A DNA stretch of 64,000 bases from Lentibacillus sp. CBA3610. Lineage in GTDB: Bacteria; Bacillota; Bacilli; Bacillales; Amphibacillaceae. Positions 36,435-46,726 of this stretch are shown one piece after another; position 1 is the first letter of the stretch, and every line of letters starts with the position of its first letter. Position numbers and translations under genes: made by a program. The notes under the pieces are model-generated. The model did not search any database. It saw nothing but the letters and a program-made list of their open reading frames with translations, and was not told the DNA's origin. The DNA lies in contig NZ_CP035925.1 in the NCBI RefSeq assembly GCF_013373365.1, forward strand, positions 2,170,001-2,234,000, read 5' to 3'.

Positions 36435-36640
36435 TTTGATAAAAATTTATACACTAGTCTTTTCACCTGCCACATTCTATACTTATTTTCAGACACATTA
36501 TCGACAAATTTCGTTAAATATCTAACAGAAGAACCGTGAATCTGTTAAAATAAAGAAAGAAATTTTCATCTGCTTGTAACTGGATTAAGATTCACACTGA
36601 GGTTTACGTTATCCTGGATGGAAAGGAGAAAACAGCACTC

Positions 36641-37191
36641 ATGGGTTGGCTTTTTTGGAAAAAAGACAAAGAATCAGATCAACTATCTGAAGACATCAAC
36701 CAACTAAAAACACAAACAGCAGCAACTGAGGAAAAAATCGCGGAAATGGACAAGCAACTGCAGAAAATGACCAGACTGCAATATAAGTCAGGTAAACGAC
36801 GGAAGACAAACTGGATATCTGACAATGGTTACTGAACATCAGGCCAACGCGACAATAGCTGATTCAAAGCGCGTTGTCGAAAACCTGATTAAACAAATCG
36901 ATGATATGGACATTGCTTTCACAACTTACAGCTGATTCGGTGGTCCGGCTCATTCAGCAAATGGACCGATTCTTATTGCTGACACTTGAAGAATTTTGGT
37001 TTGACCGAAACATTGGGAAGGGGACATCTTTGATTCCGAAACTTGGCCGATCGGTTGAGTCAATCCCGGCGGAAAATAATCAGCTTCGGCCTTATGAAAT
37101 CATCACTGTCCATAAACGGGGCTTTGCCTTCAACAAAGGCGACATTATCCGCAAAGCTCACGTCACAACAGTCAGGGGAAACACACAATGA
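36641..37191 (+). pseudogene. GrpE-like nucleotide exchange factor, frameshifted
   Basis: First gene of a chaperone operon. ATG after GGAAAGGAG; MGWLFWKKDKESDQLSED begins a coiled-coil segment typical of GrpE-like proteins. The frame breaks near 36790, continues as TIADSKRVVENLIKQIDDMD in another frame, breaks again near 36930, and ends with QLRPYEIITVHKRGFAF, a GrpE-like C-terminal pattern. At least two indels are needed. Its partner would be the Hsp70 whose ATG overlaps its end. Confidence 0.65.
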
Positions 37192-38939
37192 CGCAATCAA
37201 TACAAACAATCAATCATTCCGGCCGATTATCGGATCGACTGGGAACAACCAACTCGGCGGCAGCCTATATATACAAACAAAAGCCGAACATCATTCCGAT
37301 GAAGCATGATGAGCCTATGCTGCCATCTGTCGTATTGCGTGATCCCGATGGAAAAATCATTGTCGGAGAAGATGCCAGAAGTGCTTTAGTCGCCATGCCG
37401 GAACATACGAAAGCTGCTGTAAAACGGGACATGGGTGACGAAAAAACGATTCCTCTCGGCAATAAGTCATTTACACGGAGAAATCTCTGATCGATTATTA
37501 CGGTGCCTGCCTATTTCACCAATCAACAGCGCCAGGCAACGAAAAAAGCCGGTGAACTTGCCGGATTCACGGTTGAACGAATCATCAATGAACCGACAGC
37601 TGCCGCACTTGCTTATGGTATCCAGCATATGCAGGACGATACGCATATACTCGTATACGACCTTGGCGGCGGCACATTTGACGTCTCGGTCGTTGAGCTG
37701 CTGGACGGTATTCTTGAAGTCAAAGCATCTGCCGGTAACCACCAGTTAGGCGGGGAAGACTTTGACTGGCTTTTGGTGGACTGGTTTGCAGAACACATCC
37801 TGGATGAGCACAAAATCGACCCTCGGGATGATGTGCGGGCAAAGGCACGTTTAAAAGAGGAAGCTGAAAAGGTGAAAAAACAACTGTCATTCAATGAATC
37901 TGCCGACGTTTCCATCCCTGTTGCTACCGTCAGCGGGAATAAACCAATTGGTCTCGACCTCACATTGACCCGTGAGAAATTTGTCAGTCTGATAGAACCG
38001 TTGCTGCATGAAACACGTGACAAACTGACACAGGTTCTGGCCGATGCTAATCTTACACAAAATGATATTGATAACGTCATCCTGGTAGGCGGTTCAACCA
38101 GAATTCCGCAAGTACACCAGCTCATATCGGATTATTTCGGACGTGAACCGAAGTCCGATATTAACCCCGATGAAGCTGTAGCATTAGGCGCAGCAGTACA
38201 GGCCGGGATTAAATCAGGCGCCCTTGAAAACAGCCATTTCATTGTGACCGATGTGGCACCTTTTTCCATGGGAATTGCAGTGTTGGATGATACCAGCCGC
38301 CGCATCAAACCTGGGGCGTTCCATAAATTGATACCGCGAAATACAACGATTCCGGTGACACGCACCGAAACGTATTATACATCAGTGGACAATCAAACAG
38401 CGGTTAATATTGAAATCTATCAAGGCGAAAATGATTGGGTAAAAGACAATTATTTTCTTAATGAATTTTTGCTGGAAGGATTGCCGCCAAAACCTGCAGG
38501 AAATGAGGCTGTCAATGTAACATTCCGCTACAACTTAAACGGTATATTGGAAGTGACAGCCAAAAATGCGTCATCCGACAATGAAATGACCGTCACGATT
38601 GATGACGCCATAGACCGGAGCTCCGAGGAAGCATTCGAGGACAGCCTGGCCAAAATCGAAGCAGCTTATGAAGTGGATGAAGACGACATCGATGAACAAC
38701 TGGATTTATTTAATTGGGATGAAGAAGCAACGGATCAGGAAGCGTCCCATGACGATTTGCAAAAAGAGGCAAAAGAATGGAAAACCCGTTTTTCGGATGA
38801 GCTTGCCGGACGGTCGGAACACGATGGTTTGCAGGATGCCATCAGTGAATTGGAGAACGCCATCCAAGCAAACGATCCCATTCGTCTGAACGAAGCAATC
38901 GAACATGCCATTGACCTGGCAATTGAGCTAGAGTTATAG
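37188..38939 (+). pseudogene. Hsp70-family (DnaK-like) chaperone, N-terminal frameshifts
   Basis: Second Hsp70 of the organism type, about 580 aa if repaired. The N-terminus shows RLGTTNSAAAYIYKQKPNII, normally preceded by GIDLG, but the frame is shifted near 37230 and again near 37480. From 37503 a 478-aa frame is intact: [59 protein letters not shown], then the substrate domain ([19 protein letters not shown]) and an acidic tail. The adenosine and phosphate-2 loops are present; the phosphate-1 loop is split off by the shifts. Followed after 13 nt by the J-domain gene. Confidence 0.8.
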
Positions 38940-38952
38940 GGAGGGAAATTGC

Positions 38953-40194
38953 ATGTCCAGTGAAGAGCAAAGCTACTATAAACTATTAGGAACGACTGCT
39001 AAGATCAGCCAGCGGCGAATTAAGGAAAAATATATCAAAGCTGTCAAAGCGCATCCGCCTGAAACAGATCCGGAACAATTCGAAAAAATTCGCGAAGCCT
39101 ATGAAACGCTAAAGGACCCAGTCAAACGAAAACAGTACGACATTTCAAGGAAATATGGCGGAAAAATCGAAAAAATGCTGGATAAAGCCAGTCAACTTCA
39201 CAATCAGGCAAATTATAAAAAAGCCGGGCAAGTCTACCAGGATGTGTTACACGTTGATCCGGATAACTTTTCCGGTCAGACAGGACTTATGTTTGCTTCC
39301 ATCGGGTTGGATAATCTGGATACGGCTTATGAAATGCTGGAAAAATTATTAGCTTCACCTGTTCTTGACGAGGATGACATGCTCACGCCTGCAGAAATTT
39401 ATGGAACCTTTGGACGGAAACTGCTCGATAAAGGATACATGAACGAATCTGTAAAGTTCTTTGAAGAAGGAATCAGCCGTTTTTCGGAGAACACAAGCAA
39501 TTTAGCTGAGGGCTTAACGATCGCCTATCTATTAGTGGGTGATGAGGAAAAAGCCGTCGATACAGCTGAGCAAAACCTCCCACCGGAACATAATCAGTCA
39601 ATTTTGGATCTTTCGAGGTTTCTCGTTTGGCTCCTGGTCATCCTCCAATCGGAAAACTGGTCGAAATTATCAAAGGTCCAGGCACGTTTCCGTAAATTCC
39701 TGAAAAATTTGCAGGACGAAGAGGATCAGGAAGAGGCATTTTATGAACTCCTGGAAGAATACGAGGAAATGTATGATCGGCAAAGCTATCGCAAGGCGGA
39801 AGTTTTCCTTGACTTTGCAAAAATTGTCAAACCGCCCTATGAGGATATAAAAGACGACTTAAAGGAAATCAAAAAGTTAGCCCGAATAGACAAGGAGTTC
39901 CAGCGACTGTTATCAGATGAATCAATTTTCCCGTTGGTTATTTATTATACAGTCCATTGGTATATTGAAGACGTGACGCATCCGCTTCTTTTGGAAATGA
40001 GCAATTTCTTCACGAACGATTTCTTAGCTGACCTCGAGGAAGAAGAGGAATACTTCGCAGCCGGGATCCTGAAATTGCAAAAATCCTACCCTGGTCTATA
40101 TAATCATTTGAAGCCGCAGTGGGATGACTTATATAAAGATCTAACAAAAAACTTTAACCGTGAAATGAAAAGGGGCTTGAAGAAACTGATGTGA
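38953..40194 (+). CDS. J-domain protein with TPR-like repeats
   Basis: 413-aa co-chaperone partner of the upstream Hsp70. The first 65 residues are a J-domain (YYKLLGTTAKISQRRIKEKY, FEKIREAYETLKDPVKRKQY), but the HPD motif needed to stimulate Hsp70 ATPase reads HPPETDPE. Then come helical TPR-like segments (KAGQVYQDVLHVDPDNF, NESVKFFEEGISRFSEN) and an acidic helical C-terminus. ATG after GGGAGGG. The gene is intact while its two upstream partners are frameshifted. It closes the operon ahead of a strong terminator. Confidence 0.85.
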   Translation: MSSEEQSYYKLLGTTAKISQRRIKEKYIKAVKAHPPETDPEQFEKIREAYETLKDPVKRKQYDISRKYGGKIEKMLDKASQLHNQANYKKAGQVYQDVLHVDPDNFSGQTGLMFASIGLDNLDTAYEMLEKLLASPVLDEDDMLTPAEIYGTFGRKLLDKGYMNESVKFFEEGISRFSENTSNLAEGLTIAYLLVGDEEKAVDTAEQNLPPEHNQSILDLSRFLVWLLVILQSENWSKLSKVQARFRKFLKNLQDEEDQEEAFYELLEEYEEMYDRQSYRKAEVFLDFAKIVKPPYEDIKDDLKEIKKLARIDKEFQRLLSDESIFPLVIYYTVHWYIEDVTHPLLLEMSNFFTNDFLADLEEEEEYFAAGILKLQKSYPGLYNHLKPQWDDLYKDLTKNFNREMKRGLKKLM

Positions 40195-40213
40195 CCTGTC
40201 CACGGTGTAATTG

Positions 40214-40245
40214 AAAGGAAACCGGCACATTGCGGTTTCCTTTTT
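40214..40245 (+). terminator. terminator of the chaperone operon
   Basis: Stem AAAGGAAACCG / CGGTTTCCTTTTT with a short loop, U-run included. Confidence 0.85.
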
Positions 40246-40297
40246 CGTGGTTGTATTACAAAATCAATCGCATCATCAGATCATTTCGTTTGCAAAA

Positions 40298-40648
40298 CTA
40301 TTCCTCTGATGTTTTTCTTAATTCCCTTACTTCCTCTTGCTTTAAATCTGTTATTTCCACAATCTGCTTATCGGAGTAGTTTTGACGTATTAACTTTTGA
40401 ACGACGTGTTTCAGCGCATCTTTCCTGCCTTCTTCTTTTCCTTCTTCCTTTCCTTCCTCTTTTCCTTCTTCTTTACCTTTTTCCCATCCCTCTTCCTTCA
40501 ACTCGACAAAAATCTCTGCCAATGTTTGCGACGGATTTGTTTTTTCTGCCTCCATTTTTTGTGCAACCTCCTTTCCCACATACGGGATGATATCGTCCGC
40601 TAATTTTTTGGATAAATCTTTCGGAACCTGAAGTAAATAATCAAATCC
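40298..40648 (-). pseudogene. C-terminal fragment of an Rpn-family nuclease/transposase-like protein
   Basis: About 115 C-terminal residues remain: LLQVPKDLSKKLADDI, KTNPSQTLAEIFVELKEEGW, a (KGKEE)n-type run and VQKLIRQNYSDKQIVEITDL. This tail is typical of Rpn (recombination-promoting nuclease, PD-(D/E)XK) proteins of about 290 aa. The nuclease domain is missing and no start belongs to it, so the gene is a remnant. The repeat is a 12-nt microsatellite coding EEGK. Confidence 0.7.
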
Positions 40649-40746
40649 TAATCATCTTTTTACAACAATCTGAACAATTGGTGATATCAGTCAGTATTAT
40701 TATACTTACAAAAAAGTTTATCACACTATTCCCTGGATATATAATA

Positions 40747-40774
40747 GGCCACCTCACCAAGGTGAAGTGACCTC
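40747..40774 (-). terminator. possible terminator after rbsB
   Basis: Imperfect stem GGCCACCTCACC / GGTGAAGTGACC with almost no loop, 12 nt after the rbsB stop; no clear U-run. Confidence 0.5.
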
Positions 40775-40785
40775 TCAACCCGCCA

Positions 40786-41730
40786 TTATTCTGTTACAAA
40801 CTCCAGTTCAACCGGAATAAACTCATCAACCGATTCATCACTGACAACAGAACCGACTGCGTCAATCGCATTTTCACCGATTAATACCGGCTGCTGAGCA
40901 ATTGTCGCATCCAATGTTCCTTCTTCAACAGCTGCGACAGCATCATCTGTTGCATCAAAACCGACAACCGTCACATCGTCCAGCATACCATTTGATTCGA
41001 GTGCCTCGACTGCACCAAGCGCCATTTCATCGTTGTGGGCAAATACAGCATCGATCTCGTCGGTACTCTGAATAATATTTTCCATCACATTCAGACCTTC
41101 AGAACGGTTAAAGTTTGCTGATTGCTGGGCAACGACTTCCAAATCATCCATTTCATCAACAACATTATGGAAACCTTCTCCACGTTCATTTGTTGCCGAT
41201 GCACCTGGTACACCTTGCAGTTCAACCATATTGCCACTCTCACCAAGCTCCTCGGCAATAAATTCACCAGCCATTTCGCCACCTGCAACGTTATCTGAAG
41301 CGATGTGCGTTACAACGTCACCGCCATCAGCACTGCGGTCAACTGTCATAACCGGCACATCTTGTGAGTTAGCGGATTCAATTGCTGTGACCACAGCTTC
41401 AGAATCAACAGGATTGACGAGGAGCACATCAATATTCTGCTGCAGCAAGTCTTCAATGTCACTTAATTGTGACGACGCATCATCCTGGGCGTCTGTTACG
41501 ACAATCTCATAACCCGCTTCTTCTGCCGCAGCTTCAGCACCATCACGCAATGTGACAAAAAACGGATTGTTTAAAGTGGATATGGAAAGGCCGACTTTCA
41601 CCGAGTCATCTGAGCCTCCCTCAGATGACGCGTCCTCTCCCTCATCTGAGCCAGGACTTTCTGTGGTACAAGCACTGACAACCAACAGCAATACTGCCAA
41701 AATCCCCATTCGTTTCAACCACTGAGTCAT
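40786..41730 (-). CDS. rbsB: ribose-binding lipoprotein RbsB
   Basis: 314-aa D-ribose-binding protein; signal peptide with lipobox LLVVSACTTE, then a Ser/Gly/Glu-rich linker. The mature domain starts KVGLSISTLNNPFFVTLRDG and shows VNPVDSEAVVTAIESAN, PVMTVDRSADGGDVV and FAHNDEMALGAVEALE, the pattern of type I periplasmic-binding proteins for ribose. Last gene of rbsRKDACB, delivering ribose to RbsAC at the cell surface. Confidence 0.95.
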   Translation of the reverse strand: MTQWLKRMGILAVLLLVVSACTTESPGSDEGEDASSEGGSDDSVKVGLSISTLNNPFFVTLRDGAEAAAEEAGYEIVVTDAQDDASSQLSDIEDLLQQNIDVLLVNPVDSEAVVTAIESANSQDVPVMTVDRSADGGDVVTHIASDNVAGGEMAGEFIAEELGESGNMVELQGVPGASATNERGEGFHNVVDEMDDLEVVAQQSANFNRSEGLNVMENIIQSTDEIDAVFAHNDEMALGAVEALESNGMLDDVTVVGFDATDDAVAAVEEGTLDATIAQQPVLIGENAIDAVGSVVSDESVDEFIPVELEFVTE

Positions 41731-41752
41731 TGAAATTCCTCCTTAAAACTAA

Positions 41753-42703
41753 TTATTTAGATTTTCTATCCAATAATACAGCGAGCAGAATGACGCCACC
41801 TTTTACAATTTGCTGATAGAAAGACGAGACATTCATCAGATTCAGACCATTGTCGATAACGCCGATAATCAAGGCACCGATTAATGTACCCGTGATACGT
41901 CCGCGTCCCCCCATAAGACTTGTGCCGCCAATAACCACCGCTGCAATGGCATCCAGTTCAAACATTTCCCCAGCGGTTGGCTGCGCCGAGTTGAGCCGGC
42001 TTGTCAAAATGATGCCGGCCAGAACGGATAGCATTCCGGTCAGGGAATAAACGCCTATTTTGATCCGGTCCGCCTTAATACCGGATAGGATTGAGGCTTC
42101 TTCATTACCGCCGACTGCGTACACTTGACGGCCAAACACAGTCTTTCTGAGTACAAAGTAAAGAATCAGAAAAACACCAAGCATTAAAATGACCGGAAAA
42201 GGAACACCAAAAACATAGCCACGCCCAATCATTTCAAATGTAAAGCTGTCTGACAGTCCGGTGATTGGTCGCCCGTCAGTGTAAACCAGTGTTGCGCCGC
42301 GGTAAATCGTCATCGTAGCAAGTGTCGCAATAAATGGCGCCACTTTTCCTTTCGTGATGATCAGACCGTTAATGGCCCCCAGACCTAATCCGATTAAAAG
42401 TCCCAGCAAAACTGCCAACACCGGATCCATGCCACCTGCCAGGAGTCCTGCTGTTAATGCACTTCCTAGCGCAAGCAAGGAACCGACCGATAAATCAATG
42501 CCTGCTGTTAAAATAACAAATGTCATGCCAAATGCTATCAGGGCGTTAACAGATACTTGCCGCAGCAAATTTAATATATTATCCAGTGTAAAAAAGCTAT
42601 CACTCATAAAGCCAAGAAATATTACCATAATGATGAGTCCAATTAACGGCCCCAATTTGGAAAAATCCTTAAAGAGATTATCCTTCCACTTCAACTTGCT
42701 CAC
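41753..42703 (-). CDS. rbsC: ribose ABC transporter permease RbsC
   Basis: 316-aa membrane subunit with eight to ten hydrophobic helices. [20 protein letters not shown] and the coupling-region motif [20 protein letters not shown] are characteristic of RbsC/XylH-type permeases. It overlaps the end of rbsA by 26 nt, indicating coupled translation, and acts with RbsA and RbsB in ribose uptake. Confidence 0.95.
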   Translation of the reverse strand: MSKLKWKDNLFKDFSKLGPLIGLIIMVIFLGFMSDSFFTLDNILNLLRQVSVNALIAFGMTFVILTAGIDLSVGSLLALGSALTAGLLAGGMDPVLAVLLGLLIGLGLGAINGLIITKGKVAPFIATLATMTIYRGATLVYTDGRPITGLSDSFTFEMIGRGYVFGVPFPVILMLGVFLILYFVLRKTVFGRQVYAVGGNEEASILSGIKADRIKIGVYSLTGMLSVLAGIILTSRLNSAQPTAGEMFELDAIAAVVIGGTSLMGGRGRITGTLIGALIIGVIDNGLNLMNVSSFYQQIVKGGVILLAVLLDRKSK

Positions 42704-44197
42704 CTCCTGCAGCTGCTGTCATAATATTCTCCTGATCAGCTTCATCCCGGTTCATTATTTTTGCGATTGTTCCTTCATGAATCACCATAATCCGATCACT
42801 GACACCCAATACTTCCGGCAATTCCGAGGAAACCATAATGATAGACACACCATTTTTGGTTAATTCATTCATGATGTTATAAATCTCTTTCTTGGCACCA
42901 ACGTCAACACCTCTGGTTGGCTCGTCCAGAATTAGCAGTTTTGGTTCAATGCCGAGCCATTTGGCAATAACGACTTTTTGCTGGTTACCACGCTTAATGC
43001 TTTCGTTTCCTGTTCTGCACCGGTTGCCTTAACCGTTAACCGATCCATTAATGCGGCAATCAATCGGTGTTCTTTTTTTGCTGAAATCACACCATTATTG
43101 GAAATCGATTTCATGTTTGTCAATGAAATATTATCGCCTATGGAGAAGTCAGTCAGTAATCCTTTAGACTTCCGATCCTCCGTAATAAAACCAATGCCTG
43201 CCTTAATCGCATCTGACGGATGTTTAATGGTTAATTCCTGACCATTCAAGTATATACGGCCGTTCTGTTTTCCGGCATACCCGAAAATTGCCTCCATAAT
43301 CTCCGAGCGTCCGGCTCCCATTAGCCCGGCAACTCCCAGTATTTCGCCTTCTCTTACTGAAAAACTGATATCTTTAAACAGTTCTTTTCCAGCCAGGCTT
43401 TTCACTTCAAAGATGACATCACCGGGATTGTGGTCGCGTTCAGGGAACCTGTCCCCCAGTTCACGTCCGACCATCATTTTAACAATGGTATCGAAGTCAA
43501 CATCAGCAGTGTTTTCTGTACCGATGTACTCCCCATCACGCAAGATGGTAATACGGTCACAAATCCTGAAAATTTCTTCCATCCGGTGCGAAATGTAAAT
43601 CACTGCGACACCTTGCTTTCGTAATGATTCAACAACCTCAAAAAGGTTTTCAATTTCACGGTCTGTCAGTGCAGCAGTCGGCTCGTCCATCACAATCAGT
43701 TCAGCATTCGTTGAGATCGCCCTGGCAATTTCAATCATTTGCTGCTTGCCGACTGATAAATCGCCGGCAATTTCATCTGGATCGATATTCGATACCCCCA
43801 GCTTTTGCAGATTAGCCTCGCATTGTTTTCGCATTGCTTTTGTATTCAAAATACCGGTTTTGCCATAGGTGATATTTTTACCGAGAAACATGTTTTCGGT
43901 AACAGTCAGGTGCGGAATGATATTCAATTCCTGATGGATCACCATGATTCCATTCTGCTCAGCTTGTTTCGGGTGGGAAAAATCGACCTCATGCCCGTTA
44001 AGCCTAATAACACCTTTATCCCGCTTGTGGATTCCGGTCAGTATTTTAATTAACGTTGATTTACCGGCACCATTTTCCCCGACCAGCGCGTGAACCTCTC
44101 CTCTATTAATTGAGAAATTCACGTTTTTTAATACCTGGTTGCCGGAAAATGATTTGCTGATTTCCTGCATATCTGCAAATGGTGTATTCGTCATCAT
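42678..44197 (-). pseudogene. rbsA: ribose ABC transporter ATPase RbsA, single frameshift
   Basis: Tandem-domain ATPase, about 505 aa if repaired, normal for RbsA. Domain 1 has GENGAGKSTLIK and DLSVGKQQMIEIARA with VMDEPTAALT; domain 2 begins GLMGAGRSEIMEAIFG. The frame is lost at about 42990 inside the second signature motif: ALS is followed by VVTSKK where ALSGGNQQK is expected, explained by one missing G. The other frame continues [20 protein letters not shown] to the stop at 42678. A recent mutation or a sequence error; as written ribose import by this system would fail. Confidence 0.9.
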
Positions 44198-44214
44198 GTC
44201 ACCTCCTCTTTCTT

Positions 44215-44610
44215 TTAGAAAATCACGCCGGATTTTAAAATCACATTCGCAAACGGTGTTGCTTCTCCCGTTCGGATCACTGCTTTTGCTTGTTTGATTT
44301 CTAGTTTAAAATTTTCATGCGATATATACTGAATTGGGATGCCCGCATAGTTTGATGTCACCTGGTTGTGCAATGACATATTTGCTGTTTTGATTTCTTC
44401 AGCCATTGTCATGTCTTCAATCGCCATATCCTCTGCAACGGCTTCAAGTACAGACAAAAAGTCCGGCGTCCCAAGCTTTAATGATAGATCAACAACCACT
44501 GTGTCATCCGGAATTGGCAGCCCGCAATCCGCAATGATGAGCGTATCAGTATGTCCCATTCCAGCCAGTACCGAGGCGATATCACGGTTTAAGATGCCAG
44601 CTTTCTTCAT
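44215..44610 (-). CDS. rbsD: D-ribose pyranase RbsD
   Basis: 131-aa enzyme that interconverts pyranose and furanose forms of ribose so that RbsK can phosphorylate it. The family start KKAGILNRDIASVLAGMGHT with the catalytic histidine and DTLIIADCGLPIPD is clear, as is the C-terminal RTGEATPFANVILKSGV. Overlaps rbsK by 4 nt, ATG preceded by GGAAAAT inside rbsK. Confidence 0.96.
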   Translation of the reverse strand: MKKAGILNRDIASVLAGMGHTDTLIIADCGLPIPDDTVVVDLSLKLGTPDFLSVLEAVAEDMAIEDMTMAEEIKTANMSLHNQVTSNYAGIPIQYISHENFKLEIKQAKAVIRTGEATPFANVILKSGVIF

Positions 44611-45503
44611 TCGGACATTTTCCTTTCCTGTAAAAATTCCTGGATGTCTTGTTTTGTCGGCATCCCGACTTGTGCACCCACTTTCGAAACCGATAAGGCT
44701 GCTGCAGCGTTTGCATTTATGACTGCATCCTCCAATGAGGCCCCAGCGGCGAGTTCTGCAGCCAATGCACCGTTGAATGTATCCCCGGCACCGGTTGTGT
44801 CTGTCACTTGAACATTATGACTCTCGATTTCCCGGCTAACGCCTTTGTCTGCAAATGAAACACCTTCATCACCACGCGTCACAATCAGCTTTTCCTGAAT
44901 GGACTCAAATAGTGGATCTTCTTTCATCGATGCGAGTTCAATTTCATTTGGCGTCAAATAAGAAACATTTTCCAGGACTTTTTCCGGCAATGGCTGAAAC
45001 GGTGCAGGATTCAAAATAACAGGGACACCATTCGGTTCGGCAATGCCCACGGTGTTTACAATCGTTTCCATCGGTACTTCAAGCTGCAGTAATACGATGT
45101 CACTGTTTTTGATTAAGTCACACTGTTTAGCGACAACTTCGGGCGTCACATGCTTATTGGCACCCGGAGCAAAAATGATACGGTTATCATTTTCCGATAA
45201 AATGATCGTAGCTGTTCCAGTAGCTGTATCCTGAACCGTCTCAATCCCCTCTGTTTGAATATGCTCGTTTTCAAAGTTTGCAAGAAGCGATTGGCCAAAG
45301 GGATCCTCTCCAACTGCTCCGATGAAATTCACATTTGCTCCCATTCGAGCCGCAGCAATCGCCTGATTGGCCCCTTTGCCGCCCGGATTGGTAAAAAAGT
45401 CATGACCCTGAACGGTCTCACCCTGCAGCGGCATTTTATCGGTTGTGACCATTAAGTCCATATTAATACTGCCTATAATACATACATTCGGTTTGGCGGT
45501 CAT
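44607..45503 (-). CDS. rbsK: ribokinase RbsK
   Basis: 298-aa PfkB-family kinase making ribose 5-phosphate. N-terminal GSINMDLMVTTDKMPLQGET, substrate loop NPGGKGANQAIAAARMGANV, and the catalytic anion hole VTDTTGAGDTFNGALAAELA with the catalytic Asp. Two adjacent ATGs exist; the second (45503) is better spaced from AAGGAGGGG. The rbsR stop overlaps the start. Confidence 0.96.
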   Translation of the reverse strand: MTAKPNVCIIGSINMDLMVTTDKMPLQGETVQGHDFFTNPGGKGANQAIAAARMGANVNFIGAVGEDPFGQSLLANFENEHIQTEGIETVQDTATGTATIILSENDNRIIFAPGANKHVTPEVVAKQCDLIKNSDIVLLQLEVPMETIVNTVGIAEPNGVPVILNPAPFQPLPEKVLENVSYLTPNEIELASMKEDPLFESIQEKLIVTRGDEGVSFADKGVSREIESHNVQVTDTTGAGDTFNGALAAELAAGASLEDAVINANAAAALSVSKVGAQVGMPTKQDIQEFLQERKMSE

Positions 45504-46492
45504 CATACCCCTCCTTTCAATGTTGATTGACGTTCAATAAGCCGAACAGTCAATTCTTCTGCTGCAACACCGTACTCAGCGGACTGGATCTGTGTCATAA
45601 GTATTTCAGCCGCTTTCGCACCAATGTCATAAATCGGCTGAGCCATTGTTGTCAGTGTTGGCGTTAACGTCCCGCCGATGGCAATGCCGTCAAACCCTGC
45701 CACGGCCAGATCATCGGGCACTTTTTTTCCTACAGAAGCCGCTGCATTTAACACACCGGCTCCCATTAAGTCATTCCCGGCAAAGATGCCGTTTATTTCC
45801 GGATAGTTGGTGAGCAGTTTTATGGCTGCTTCCCGGGCAACGTCAAAATTATAAGCACCCGACACCACATAATCACTGTTAAACCAATCTTCATGCTTCA
45901 CCTCATCCAGATAACCTCTCAAACGAAGCGCAGCATTATCCACATGTTCCGGTCCGGCAATATGTGCAATCCGCGTGCAGCCAATCGATTTCAAATATTG
46001 AACCGCCTGCACGCTGCCACTGCGATTGTTAACGGTAACGGAAGAAATGTCGGGGCTTATGATCCGGTCAAGTGCCACGATTGGTACCTGAATATGCTGT
46101 AGATCTTCTTCCCTCAGTGAACTCGAAACGATAATAAAGCCGTCAGCCGATTTTTGCTGCAGTGCATTTAAATAATCCATTTGTTTGTCGATATCATTAT
46201 CTGTATTGCAAAGCACAAAGGTATAATCATGCCTATTCGTAACATCTTCAATAGCACGGGCGAGCTCCGGAAAAAAGGGATTCGTAATATCCGGCACAAA
46301 CAATGCGATCATTTTTGACTGCCCCTTGAACAAGCTGCGTGCCACATCATTCGGCAGGTAATTTAATTGTTCGATTGCTTCTTTGACCCGCTTCTTCGTT
46401 CCATCATTCACATAGCCATTGCTGTTAATGACTCTGGAAACCGTTGCTGTTGAAACCTTAGCGAGTTCAGCGACATCACGGATTGTTGCCAT
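45503..46492 (-). CDS. rbsR: ribose operon repressor RbsR (LacI family)
   Basis: 329-aa repressor: helix-turn-helix RDVAELAKVSTATVSRVI, hinge YLPNDVARSLFKGQS, then a ribose-binding-type effector domain (FVPDITNPFFPELARAIEDV, GIFAGNDLMGAGVLNAA). First gene of the rbs operon, so it is autoregulated through the two palindromes around its promoter. Confidence 0.94.
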   Translation of the reverse strand: MATIRDVAELAKVSTATVSRVINSNGYVNDGTKKRVKEAIEQLNYLPNDVARSLFKGQSKMIALFVPDITNPFFPELARAIEDVTNRHDYTFVLCNTDNDIDKQMDYLNALQQKSADGFIIVSSSLREEDLQHIQVPIVALDRIISPDISSVTVNNRSGSVQAVQYLKSIGCTRIAHIAGPEHVDNAALRLRGYLDEVKHEDWFNSDYVVSGAYNFDVAREAAIKLLTNYPEINGIFAGNDLMGAGVLNAAASVGKKVPDDLAVAGFDGIAIGGTLTPTLTTMAQPIYDIGAKAAEILMTQIQSAEYGVAAEELTVRLIERQSTLKGGV

Positions 46493-46524
46493 ATGATGAC
46501 CCTTTCAGTAAGTTATTTAATGTT

Positions 46525-46614
46525 GTGTAACGGGTTACACATTTAAATAAAAAAACACAAGTTGTTATGTAACCCGTTACACACTATAATAAAGCGGTTA
46601 CATTAAGTTGTCAA
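46525..46614 (-). promoter_or_regulatory. rbs operon promoter with two RbsR-type operators
   Basis: Minus-strand promoter TTGACA (46609-46614), 17-nt spacer, TATTAT (46586-46591). Downstream lie GTGTAACGGGTTACAC (46568-46583 as read on the minus strand) and a second copy of the palindrome at 46525-46540, 43 nt apart. Both are LacI-type operators with a central CG; a looped repression complex is plausible. Confidence 0.85.
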
Positions 46615-46726
46615 TAGACAATTGAAAATTAAATTACAGACTGGCAGACATGAATCAATCAAGGAAAAGATTTCAGGTTTCTACCAGTTTTACATTAACC
46701 ATTAGGCCCGCCGAAGTAATTGATTC

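Noticed and set aside
40309-40603. Plus-strand hydrophobic frames rich in Phe/Leu/Pro
   Set aside because: Antisense of the Lys/Glu/Gly-rich tail of the Rpn fragment.
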